A stretch of DNA of 64,000 nt from Membranipora membranacea (lineage: Eukaryota; Bryozoa; Gymnolaemata; Cheilostomatida; Membraniporidae). Position numbers and translations under genes: made by a program. Each line of letters starts with the position of its first letter. Positions within the stretch are counted from its first letter, which is position 1. The stretch is taken from the NCBI GenBank assembly GCA_914767715.1, contig OU612075.1, positions 9,734,001 to 9,798,000 of the forward strand, read 5' to 3'. Shown piece by piece: positions 1-10,147 of this stretch. Below the pieces are notes generated by a model. It was given only the letters and a program-made list of their open reading frames with translations, did not search any database and had not been told where the DNA came from.

Positions 1-580
1 GAGATGACTCTGTTATCTTATCTGACTGTGGTGCAAGCAGTGTACTCAGAGTGAACATAGACAGTGGAGAGGTGATGTGGACATCTAAACATTTAAACGA
101 ACCTCTAGGAGTCGTCTGCTACAAAGACAGACATGTACTCGTGTCTAACCTGAACGCTGAAACAAAGATATGGATACTGGATATGGAGACAGGTTAGTTC
201 ATGATTGGCTAAACCACATAAATGTGTTTTCTGCATGATTGTCTGACGTTTTACCTTCATTGATGGGAAGCAGAAATGATTAGGCATTCAATTTGTATGA
301 AATCCTGCCGAAGTCATATTCATGATGCGTTGCAGTAAATGCGACACAAAACTTTGGTAAAAATTGGAGCAGCTTTATTTCACTGTTATAGCTTGAAGTA
401 CAGGTATTTCATGACATTCCATTTCCATTGTTCTACCTTTCAGGAGAGAAGAAAGGTGAAGTTTGTGGAGAGACCAGATATTATGATCAACACTTTGACC
501 TCGATGTTTGTGATGACACCCTGATTGTTGCTAAATATGATCAGAAGACAGTACAGTATTACAAGCTCAACTCAGCATGA
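1..580 (+). CDS. TRIM-like beta-propeller protein, copy 0 (3' end only)
   Basis: This is the tail of a TRIM-family gene whose 5' part lies outside the window. The visible exons are 1-192 (end of the propeller exon, donor g|gttag at 193) and 444-580 (last exon after an acceptor in tttcag, stop TGA 578-580). The reading frame joins cleanly across the intron (phase 1). The encoded part matches the last two propeller strands of the complete copy at 16826-21111 almost residue for residue, and the flanking DNA is also nearly identical to 20530-21900. This copy is therefore a very recent duplicate of copy 1, or the product of gene conversion. The C-terminal propeller of such proteins is normally a substrate-recognition module for the N-terminal RING ligase. 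Confidence 0.88.
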
Positions 581-1179
581 TATGAGCTAAGAGAAGCTCA
601 ACATTGTTTCTAATCCATCCATAATCTGTATTAGTCTACTAGCAACATGGTGAAGGTCATGTGGGTCAACATTGTTGATGAGGATGAGGACAATGAAATC
701 CCAATTTGTGCGTTACATATTTAAATCATCTCAAATTATTCTTGCGACTTACTTGCATGCAAAGTCTTGACTATGTAATATGTGTAACTCAACTAACAAC
801 ATAGTGATGGGCAAGAGGGTCAACATTGTTGCCATCGGATTTCCTGTTAAGAGCTTACGGTCAGGCACCTGCATATCCATTTAATGTTTTGGCCTTGTTT
901 CTTTCAGTCCTACCAATAAAAATAAGCATACCTACATTTATATATATTATTATGATTATGTCCTACCCAGAAGATATTTTGCACATTTATGTGTGTAGTC
1001 TTCTTGCTGATCGATATTGCTGATATGGATTTCACGTTACGAGCTTGGTTCGCATATTCACTTAATGTTCTGGCCCTGTGTTTTTTCAGTCCGCGTCATT
1101 ATGATAAACATTATTACATTTATATATTATAGGTAGGTATTTTGCATTGTGATTTTTTAACTCATCATTGTGTGTCTCA

Positions 1180-1185
1180 AATAAA
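1180..1185 (+). promoter_or_regulatory. Candidate polyadenylation signal of TRIM copy 0
   Basis: A canonical AATAAA lies about 600 bp after the TRIM stop codon and is followed by a T/GT-rich stretch. The hexamer is conserved behind every complete TRIM copy (21732, 38145, 54694). A 17-nt perfect hairpin (agactat-aag-atagtct) follows at 1258-1274 and is also kept in all copies. No transcript end can be proven from sequence. Confidence 0.45.
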
Positions 1186-1370
1186 GTCTTATTTGTCTCA
1201 TTATTGTTCCCTATCTGATAAGTCATGACGATGAGCCATAAACATACAAATCAGAATAGACTATAAGATAGTCTATGTTTATTATTCATGTCTGTTATAG
1301 AATAAGAATAATTGTGTTCTGATGTGCTATTTACACAATCTCCGCGGCGATGTTCTGTCAGAATCTGCCC

Positions 1371-1745
1371 CATTTTCCCAATGTCATTTTCCCACCAAGC
1401 CATTTTCCCACCAAGCCATTTTCCCACCTCCCCTTTTCCCACTCTGCTGTTTTCCCACCTGGACATTTTCCCACCGAGCCATTATTCCACCGGGTTGATT
1501 TCCCACTGTGCCAATTTCCTACCTGGATGTTTTCCCACCAATCTAGTTTCCCACCTGGATGTTTTCACACCAATCCATTTTTCCACCTAGACATTTGTTC
1601 AACAAGCCATTATCCCACCAGGCCGTTTTCCCACCAAACAATTTTCCCAACAGGACAATTTCCCACCAAACAATTTTCCCAACAGGACAATTTACCACAG
1701 TGCTGTTTTCCCACCACAAAAGTTTTTCACCGGACAATTTTCCCT
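1371..1745 (+). repeat. Tandem 16-bp repeat array, left foldback arm
   Basis: There are more than 20 degenerate copies of a unit like ccattttcccaccaag, with spacing of mostly 15-17 bp. The array forms the left terminal inverted repeat of the element at 1362-5548. The open frames running through it encode only repetitive peptides and are not genes. Confidence 0.9.
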
Positions 1746-3832
1746 TTGTAGCCTTTTTTTCAGGCTAAGCCATTCACGTTTCACAAATACGTTAACAATG
1801 TTCACATCCAGCCAACACTGGAGAAATAATAGCTTTGGAAATGGAGATGTGACCTGATTTTTTTAGTAGCGGGTTGATTTTGATTTGAGTTTTTTATTGC
1901 ACAAGTTAGTCCAAGTAGTTTATTTAATCAAAATTGCCTCCTTTGTTATAAACTACTTTTTTGACAAAACAATTTAATGGTGCCTATGCCAATTCTCAAA
2001 TGTTTTGAGCCATTTAATCATCGCCCGGGCTGAAGAGATTATCATATTAATGGTAATTGGCCATATCGCTCTACAAACTTAAGGTTACATCTTGTTGTCT
2101 GCCACATGACTTTCGGTAAAGATTGTATTACTGGTCTACAAGCTTTTATCAATCATCCACCAAACAATGTTAAGAAAATTCTCACTCTATGTTAATCACG
2201 CAGACAATTTTTTCCGAGAAGACAATGAATATTATTCAAGTTACAACAAATATTTGCTTTGATCAGGGAACCTTCCTGCTTTTACCATATCAACAGTTTG
2301 TAACATTAGAATTGTTTCCACTTGTACAAAGAAGGGACAACTACCTGCAATACTAAATGCAATTGGTGATCACCAATATTCGTGAACAATTGAACATATA
2401 TGATTGTATTGAAGCATTTATGCTGTTAAATAAGGGTGGCTATTTAAAGCAGACAAGGCATAGATGATACTTGGTTAATTATACTTGTAAACCAAAGACT
2501 GAGCTTTTGTAAGCATATCTATAGACAGCTTGTTGTGGTGCACTTTGGTTCTATGCTCGGTCAACATTATCTGATCAATTAAAATATTGTTAACATTATG
2601 GCATCACAACATGCTGTAACACACACTATTTATTTGTTTCATGTTGAAGGTTTTCAATCAGTGAAATTTCTATTGAACTTGGAAATATAATATAAAAATA
2701 CGACTAACAAAGTTACGGATTGAGTAAAAACGTAAAAATGTATATTAAAACGCCAACCTGTGCAAGTGCAAAGGGATCTAAGGTATGTATAAATACCAAA
2801 AATGTGATAATAATCAAAACATTTAAAAGACGATGTTTAGCCTTTCATTTAAACCCTCACTCCAGGACTTTGAGCGGTCCTAGTATTGTATATCAAAACT
2901 GTCGGAAAACCAAAACCCATCACCGCGTGACAAGGCTAGTGTCGTTCAACTTAAGGTATTTTCTGTTCTTTTTTCGGTTGACAAACTTGAGAAATTCAAA
3001 AGCTTAGAAAATAGGTAACTGAAAAAATTCCTTCTGCAAAATCTGGTCATTATAGCACCGTGCTTTTTGCAGCTATTAAAATATAGTAAAAGGAAACCCC
3101 ATGTCTAAACGGGACAAATCCTCCTGAAACAATTACAGACCTGAATTACTATTTTATAATTTCTTTCTCTAAATGCATTTATCACTAAAATATTCAACCA
3201 TAAAATATTATAGAGGAAATTGTTGACATGTGTTATAATTGACAGTGCACTTAGGCTATCGGAATCATATTTACACCAGTGAGTCATATTTGTTAAAATT
3301 GTGAACTTAGACCTTTATCGAAATAGGACTTCCCCTTTCAATAAATATCAACTGGATTTATAGGACTTATGTTAGTCATAACAAATTAGAAGCGTCAAAA
3401 GCTTGCCAGGACCATCCTTAAGGTGAAACATTTTAGAGGGATAATTAATGCATGTTGTCTTCTTTTTGTACAAGAAAAAAACAATGCTGTGATTTATTTC
3501 TATTAAAATTGTTCCAAATGCGCACAGTGCTCCCTTGTGCACTTTGCAAGGTTTACTGGAGGATTTAGCTATGGGTCTTTCTGCTCTCCGCACGTACTCA
3601 CGCCTTGTTGGTGACTTAATATCGATTAAATGTAGAATAGTTTTAAGACTTCTCTTCAGAAGACTAAAGTGATTTGGTTGAAAACTGATAATTTCAACAA
3701 CTTATTCCAATCCCCAACAAGAATGGGTGAAACAAAAATACTTATTTGAGATCGAATTCTTGTTAAAAATACAAATCGGCATATCAGGTCATGCACCCTA
3801 GAATTTGATCATATCATATGCTGGTGTGTGCA

Positions 3833-4880
3833 GGGGATTGGAATTAACTTCCGCTTGAATGAACGCCGACGGGATTGAAATTAGCTGGAATGAACGTAGA
3901 CTGGTATGAAAGTAAAAAAATCCTGGAACGAACGTAGAAAGTTCTGGATTAAACGTCGACTACATTAGTATATAGGATCAACGCAAGAACAACTCCCCAA
4001 AACAATTGTGTAAATTAATGATGATCATTTACAAAGGCATTCACATCTGTTTATAATGATGGTTACTGAATTTCTGATGGCTTGATGGAATCAAGCAGGA
4101 ATTTAGTGCAAAAACTGAAATGGTAATGAAACATTGAAAGAGAAACAGTGACTCATCAGCAAAACAATGGTCATGCGTTAAAGAAATCAGGTGCAATAAT
4201 GAATTGCAGTAGTTCACACCTTGGTTCACTGTTATCTGTGGACATTCATTTTTTGTAATGATAATTGTGACAGTGCACATTGCTTTCCCTGCACGCTGTC
4301 CACCATGTGTTTTTATCTATCATCTATGTACATTGAATGGACAAATATCAAAATCATGTTGCAATTCAATAGATGATGTCATATCAACTGCTTGATTTTA
4401 GCCGACTGTCAAGTCCCATCACTGTCAGCGATTTTTAATCGAGTTTGCAAAAACCTTTCTCTTAAAATTTACACAACAGACTCTACACCCCTTCCCACTT
4501 TAAGACGCTACCGCAAAGGTAGAATAGATACATAATAAATAAATATAAATAGTACCAAATGTGCAGCACTTGTGGTTTGGCATGGCAATATTATTGAATG
4601 ACCTTAGCATAATCATAAATTATAAATTTAAACCAAAATCTTGATTGTGACAAGCTTTGTTAGAGTTATTGTTCATAAGATGTATGCTGATTTTTTATAA
4701 CACAATTATTTTAAGGAAGTGCTCTCCTGTTAACCCTTTAAACCAACTAATGCAGTCGGCGTTCGATCCAGCACTTTCTAAGTTCATTCTAGGATTTTCG
4801 ACTTTCATTCCAGGCTACGTTCATTTTAGTTAGTTTAATCCCGTCGACGTTTGTTCCAGCTGATGTTCATTTCAAGATTC
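3833..4880. mobile_element. Nested 1.05-kb foldback element
   Basis: A second foldback element sits inside the first. Its arms are 3833-3960 and 4755-4880; each is a string of degenerate units of about 17 bp (consensus near ctggaatgaacgtagac), and the two arms are reverse complements. An 8-bp direct repeat, tgtgtgca, flanks it at 3825-3832 and 4881-4888, as expected for a target-site duplication. The interior of about 0.8 kb holds no recognisable protein. The outermost 4-5 bases of the two ends do not pair, the same feature seen in the outer element. Confidence 0.78.
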
Positions 4881-5212
4881 TGTGTGCATCTTCAGTTTAC
4901 AAACAAGCGGCCCCGTAAATCTGACAACAGTTCCTTAGGTGAACGCAACTATGCGTTATAACAAGGAATTGTACAAGAGCAAAGTTGTGAAAAATCGTGA
5001 GAAAACTGTTCATTTTCACAACCTCGAACAGCATTTTTAACACTAACGGTCGTAGACTTTGGGATTCTAGAATAAAAAAGGAACAACAAAACTTTTATGA
5101 CGAGACTCTAACACTACCTTCAATCAACATTTTCAATGCCTGAAAAAGAGCAGAAGGAAAAGAAACAAAAAATAGAATGAAGCTACCAGCTTTAATTTGA
5201 AATAAGCAACAG

Positions 5213-5540
5213 TGGGAAAATGGCAAGTGGGAAAACGTCCGGATGGAAAAATGGATTGGTGGGAAAACGTCCAGGTGGAAAAATGGATTGGTGAGAAAAC
5301 GTCCAGGTGGGAAAACAGCTTGGTGAGAAAATATCACGGTGGGAAAACAGATTGGTGGGAAAACAACCCGGTGAGAAAATGGATCAGTGAGAAATCGTCC
5401 TGTTGGGAAAACGGATATGTGGGAAAATGTTCTGGTAGGAAAATGGCTTGGGGGGAATATGGCTTGGTGGGAAAATGGCTTGGTGGGGTAAGGGGAGGTG
5501 GGAAAATGGCTTGATGGGAAAATGACATTGGGAAAATGTC
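5213..5540 (-). repeat. Tandem 16-bp repeat array, right foldback arm
   Basis: This is the reverse complement of the array at 1371-1745. The outermost 35 bp or so match the left arm closely, while the inner units have diverged in sequence and order. Together the arms could form a stem of several hundred bases. Confidence 0.9.
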
Positions 5541-5558
5541 CGGATACCGTTCTGTCAG

Positions 5559-6183
5559 GCCTGATACAACTGAACAATTGTGATGATCAAATCTTACAAA
5601 ACCTGAAGGAAACGTCACCAAGTCATGGAATTAATCGCTGCGGATCCATGGTGAAAGGAAACAAATTGACTATCAAACGACTGACTAAGGTATACAGTGT
5701 ACCAGAAAATAATTAACGTACTATTTAGTGGTCCTTATATCCAGGTATAATCTTGAATTTCATGAATTTCCCCGCCTTGTCTTGGGTTCTAAACTTCTCA
5801 TAATGTGCATATATTGTTCAATGCTGCACGAAGGATCACAAGTGGTAACCAGACTTTTGTCAAACTGTAAGTTATGTATGTATATACACCCTAGGGATAG
5901 GTGGAGAGGCTGGAACAATCAACCTCAATAGGTCCCCCATCAGGACTCTTATTTTGCTGTTCTTTCCGTACCAAGGTTGGTTCACAATGATTTTTTCAGG
6001 GCTATATGAAAGTTTAATTTTTACTTGTCTTTTCTGGTTCAAGCTTTCTGATTCTGAATAGCACAAACACGTATCCTAAGTGAAGTAGATTGTGAATAAT
6101 TGAAAGATATTTGCGGCTATTTCATCAACATTTTGGAGTTTTTAGACATTGGTATTAAAAAGACAGAATTTTGAATGATGGTT
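5559..6183. other. Inter-unit spacer, no gene recognised
   Basis: This stretch is shared with the spacers at about 21905-22544 and 38320-38956, so it belongs to the ancestral unit. Short open frames are present but differ between copies through small indels. I see no conserved protein. Confidence 0.6.
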
Positions 6184-7159
6184 TCATGATTTTAGTTCTT
6201 TTTCAAGACTGGTGAGTTGGCTATCTACAACTTCAACAATTTGCCACGATGAGTTGGGTTCTTTCCCCATGAGAAGTCCGTTTCTGACTTGGAATATTGT
6301 GTTTTTATTTTAAGATTTTAATTTGTTGCGTAAGGACCTCGGGAGATATTCCCGGTGCTACTCTTCTTTACTAAGATCAGGGGTGACAAAAGTTCCTAGT
6401 TTGTCCACGTAGTTGTAGTAAGCATGTAGAAAGTCATTCCTAGTCAGGGGGTTGGTAAAGGAAATCTTAGTCGGTCTCACATTCTTGTCTTTTGCTAATT
6501 CCATGTTTCGTCTTCCAAGTCTAGTCACCATAGCAACATAATCAGTATTAATTTCAAGGTCGTTACATATGTCATATACGACAAAAGCTGTACGGCCCTC
6601 CTCCTCCAGTTTGTGGAGGATGACATTACAGCTCCTCTCATACCTGGCATTCTGAGATTTTGTGTCTTCAAGCTGTTTATCAATTTTTGCAGTCATTTTT
6701 CTCAAAATAGGCATGTCGTCGACAACTCCAGTCCATGCTGCCGCCTGTTCTTTGAACACAGCCTATTCTCTAGTTGCCGACTCTAGTATTTTGGAATTTT
6801 CCGTCCGTATTTCCCTGTTCTCATTCCTCATCCCACGGATGTCTCTTGTGAGATACAGTGAGACTAGGTAAATAGAGAAGATTGGTAAGTTTAGGTTAAC
6901 AATCCTTACAGTACCAGTGGATACCAGCACGTTTTATAAAGGCTAGCTCACCCGAGAGTTTGATATCATTCCACTCTGTGAGGCAGCCTGTATGGAACTG
7001 GTGCTGACAGTAGGTGCAGCAGAGCACTAGGGCATTGCTGGTTCCTATTACTTTCCTACAAGTGAAGCATTTACCAGCCCAAGGAGATGTTGGGGCATCA
7101 CCAGTCTGACTTGTGCCTGCGGCTCCACTGGAACTCATCGTAGTAGTCATCACCCCCAT
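6184..7159 (-). pseudogene. PHD-finger ORF1-like relic of a non-LTR retrotransposon, copy 1
   Basis: Read on the minus strand from ATG at 7159, it encodes a C4HC3 PHD finger (CFTC...CCTYC, H, C, then WYCKDC), a charged coiled-coil stretch, and a C-terminal domain with CNVILHKLEE and RLGRRN..LAKDKNVRPTKISF motifs. The last resembles the RRM/CTD part of ORF1 proteins of CR1/L1-type LINEs. No ORF2 endonuclease or reverse transcriptase follows. This copy is dead: a Gln codon right after the PHD finger is TAA, and a second stop interrupts the region near 6358. The TGA at 6184-6186 is the deduced natural end. It could instead derive from a domesticated ORF1-like gene. Confidence 0.7.
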
Positions 7160-7871
7160 AACCTGCGACAGGGCCAGCGGGCAATAGGGTAGGCACAGTG
7201 CAGTCAGCCAACAGACCACCGACCAGCAGGGCAACAAAGTATACCTGGTCTATAGAAAAATATGGTGTACTCACAAATAATGTGGTGCTAGGAAGATATA
7301 TAAAATATTAGTGTTTGGATACCACCAGTTTTGCAGCTAGTTTGTCTCCAGTGCAGAGCAGACCAGCAATCTCAAATCAGATCAACCTGCAGACCGTTGT
7401 GCTTGATCTTCATGTAGGCTGCCCAGAGTATTCTTGGGTGTCTCAGCAGTAGTTTGCAGTTTTAAGTGATGCAGTAGATGTAGCTAGGAGCTGGATGTTC
7501 ATGGATAAATTTAGGATTTTCAGAGAGAGATAATTTTTCTTTCTTCACCATTAGTGACCTTGAACAGTGTCAACCACTCTCAAAACACCAAACAGGTTGA
7601 GACACGAAGCAAATGGGGCGGTTAATATGGGTGGTTGAAACTCTACATTGACAAAGTAAATGCATGCAAGTAAGTCCCAGGGGCCCATCCCATGGCTTGT
7701 TTGACTGGTGGTAAAATTTTGTACTTCTATTGACTGTATTATCACTATGTCACCTCATCAAAGGAATCAAAAAGATTACTCCTTGTCTCATCCTCAGTTT
7801 TATATAAGCAGTAGACAGTTTTATGAAATAATCATGGTATTTGGTTTGGTACTTAGTCCAATCCAACCCTC
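7160..7871. other. Spacer upstream of the ORF1 relic
   Basis: Duplicated spacer shared by units 1-3. It may include the 5' untranslated region of the retroelement-like ORF1 on the minus strand (for example the GC-rich stretch at 7165-7240), but I can identify neither a promoter nor an element end. Confidence 0.4.
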
Positions 7872-8265
7872 CTTGAGTGCTGTACGGGACATATCAGACA
7901 GCGTTTATGCGGCCCATACAGCACAAACAACAACGTCTCATAGGCCTTGAGTGCTGTACGACATGTCCCTTACAGCACCTGCCACATGTCTTACAAAACC
8001 CGTCGCCAGCGACGGTTTTGTTGCCTATTCAGAACAGGATAATTTGCTGTAATGCTTCTATTGTTACTTCGAGTCCAGCGGTCAGGGCCACCTTAACACA
8101 AATTTATGCTGCTAAACTGGGCGCTGGCTGGCCACGAGTGTTGTAAGATGTGTGGCAGGTGCGGTGTTGGACATGTTTTACAACACTCAAGGCCTAAACA
8201 GCAGTGCTGTGTGTGTGTTGAAGCCTTGGCTGCATGCGTTCAGTAAACCATGTCCCATACAGCAC
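7872..8265. repeat. Long palindromic repeat (copy 1, left arm rearranged)
   Basis: This corresponds to the cleaner 397-bp inverted repeat at 40621-41017. The right arm (gtgttgtaagatgtg... to ...cccatacagcac) is intact. The left arm has been rearranged, with gtgctgtac motifs now occurring twice. The central block (catcgccagcgacgg-like) is retained. No protein is encoded. Confidence 0.65.
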
Positions 8266-8919
8266 CTGTCACATTTCTCACAGCACCCAAGTGTTGGATT
8301 AGACTAATTTGTCTAAGCACGCAACATGGGCTGCACTATGATTTTTCAACAACACTGGCTTCCGCCCATACAGTACTGGAAGTTTTCTGTATTGTTATGT
8401 TAGTTTTCTATCCCCAGTCCACTGTGGTGGGTCAAAGTTGACTTGTGTATGCTGATCAGCTCTGAACATTCATGACTGCCTCACTGGCAAAATTCATCAA
8501 AAATAATCTATGTGCTGCCATGTGGAATTTTTGGCACAGCATATACAGGCCTGCTAGGCGCTGCTGTCTCGCTCACACTAATCTGGTATCATTAGGATGA
8601 GGTGACAGTGAACAGTGTACTGTCATTTCGGAAGTTATATAACACAGTTTTGGACCCAGTAACACCATTACATAAATTTCATCAGTTGTATATTGACAGT
8701 TTTATCTTTGGGACTGCTAAGTTGGCATATTGAAAAGTAAATAGAACCACGGGTCAACACAATGCAATCAGTTGGCTGAATCAGAGGAGTGCTCTTTTCA
8801 ATTTATCTTGAACAAAGAAAGATGGAAGGGATCCAAGATTAGTAGTCAAGCTATCTAGTATCCAACTAATGCAGTTAATGTTATGACCTTTCCTGGGAGC
8901 ACCATATTTTTCACATGAT

Positions 8920-9214
8920 AATCACTATGTTTTCATATGTCGATTTGACACCGGTTTTAAGCCTAATCGATACATGGGACTCACATTTCTTGAAGCAAAA
9001 ATATATACCGTTTTGATTCAGCTCAATCTAATTAGGCGGCATGGATGAATGGTTAGTGCGCTTGATCATTGGCTTAGATATTGCAGCGGGAGGCTCGGGT
9101 TTAAATCTCAGCCACGGTAGAAGGTTTTCATGCTTTTTTCATCATGGAAATCGTTAGCATCAATCATTCAAAATGGGAGTGGAGAACTCACTCGAGGCAT
9201 GAACCATAGTGATT
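8920..9214. mobile_element. Inverted-repeat element with tRNA-like core (unit 1)
   Basis: The insertion is present in units 1 and 3 but absent from unit 2 (compare 25715-25735). It begins aatcactatg and ends catagtgatt, a perfect 10-bp inverted terminal repeat with partial pairing further in. Inside, 9035-9118 resembles a tRNA gene head on the plus strand: an A-box-like tggatgaatggttagtgcg and a B-box-like gggtttaaatctc. This suggests a SINE or a MITE that captured a tRNA-derived sequence. The target duplication is not clear-cut. Confidence 0.6.
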
Positions 9215-10135
9215 GTGTTTGCAGACAGTTGACAACTCTTGGTCAGCATACCAGTTGGGCCATCTTTCATACAGTGTGCGTAAATGTTCAATGGAGGATC
9301 GTACAAGCCAGGCTAAAAACAATATTCACATAGACTGATTTCATCAACACATTAATTTTCAGATTACTGTCCTTCAGCAACATGAGCTAAGATCTTCTGA
9401 CTGCCCAGTAGTGTGCTTGAGTTACCCTATCTGACTACACAGCTATGGGCTGAGTGACGCTACCCGTAACAATAGGTGATGTACTTCCTTATTATTAGAA
9501 CTTGGGTGTAATAGTCTGAGTTTACAAACTCATCGTGAATAACTTAATCAAATATCCCTCTCCTGTTTGTTTGAATGTTTGGTAAAGTAACCCTACCAAC
9601 AAGCACTCCCATGAGGCTAGTGTTAGTGCCAATATTTTGTATGCTAAGTTGCAGGATTCAGGATTCAAGCACAAAAAAAACCAAGCTTACCATTCTATGG
9701 TCTTAATTACATTTTCATATCCCAGAACCAGAGATATCTAGCGCTGAGGTATATTAAAAGCTATACTTGCGCCTCCCAATATTTGGTATCATCTTGAAGA
9801 TCCTAGTCTAATTAAGAGCAGCGTGGCAACATTTTAAATAACCTTTCGGGCGCAACTGAAACCAGTTGATTTACTAAAATGAGAATTCTTCTCAACTTTT
9901 CTCGACCACTAAGGTTGTCTCCTCTCTATCGCTCTATCTCATATAAAGATGTATGAAATGCTAAAATTTCAGATCATTGGGCCCCGAGGTTGGGGTAAAA
10001 TCTTTGAAAAATATGATTGGCACGTGATTTGCCACATTTTTTATCCCAAATGCGCAACTATAGCTTTAACAAGATAATGTGTACTCAAATGATACACAAT
10101 GTAGCCTATAACTGCTAGTTTCTTTCCTCAATTCA
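9215..10135. other. 5' flank of RNF26-like copy A
   Basis: This non-coding region is conserved between units 1 and 3 (41983-42902) and more diverged in unit 2. It must carry the promoter and any 5' untranslated exon of the RNF26-like gene, because a splice-acceptor-like ctcaattcag ends at 10135. No TATA box or other specific site stands out. Confidence 0.4.
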
Positions 10136-10147
10136 GTTCAGGTGACG

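Larger units (their letters stand above)
1362..5548. mobile_element. Foldback-type DNA transposon, 4.19 kb, minisatellite TIRs
   Basis: The equivalent spacer in the next unit (around 21900) is uninterrupted, which defines this segment as an insertion. It is flanked by a 10-bp direct repeat, gttctgtcag, at 1352-1361 and 5549-5558. Both ends consist of tandem units of about 16 bp (consensus ccattttcccaccaag) in opposite orientation, at 1371-1745 and 5213-5540; about 10 outermost bases do not pair. The interior (1746-5212) has no convincing protein, so the element is non-autonomous. Long terminal inverted repeats built of short tandem units are the hallmark of foldback elements (FB of Drosophila, TU of sea urchin). 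A 9-10-bp target duplication would suit a Mutator-like source, but that assignment is inference. Confidence 0.82.

Noticed and set aside
105-287. Minus-strand frames opposite the TRIM propeller exon (also at 20636, 36970, 53517)
   Set aside because: They are shadows of the plus-strand coding exon; each plus-strand gene model is complete and in frame.
1371-1745. Regularly spaced repeats, considered as a CRISPR-like array
   Set aside because: Units are head-to-tail with no unique spacers, an inverted array exists at 5213-5540, and the genome is eukaryotic.
1312-1768. Overlapping open frames encoding Phe/Pro/Ser/His-rich repetitive peptides
   Set aside because: They are read-through of the 16-bp tandem repeat in three frames; the same happens on the opposite strand at 5095-5621. 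No start context, splice sites or non-repeat domain.
2720-3007. Open frame of 95 codons inside the foldback element
   Set aside because: No recognisable domain, no homologous copy to compare, and composition typical of AT-rich non-coding DNA.
10142-10147. Earlier GTG start for RNF26-like copy A
   Set aside because: Non-ATG initiation is not expected; ATG at 10148 is conserved in copies B and C.
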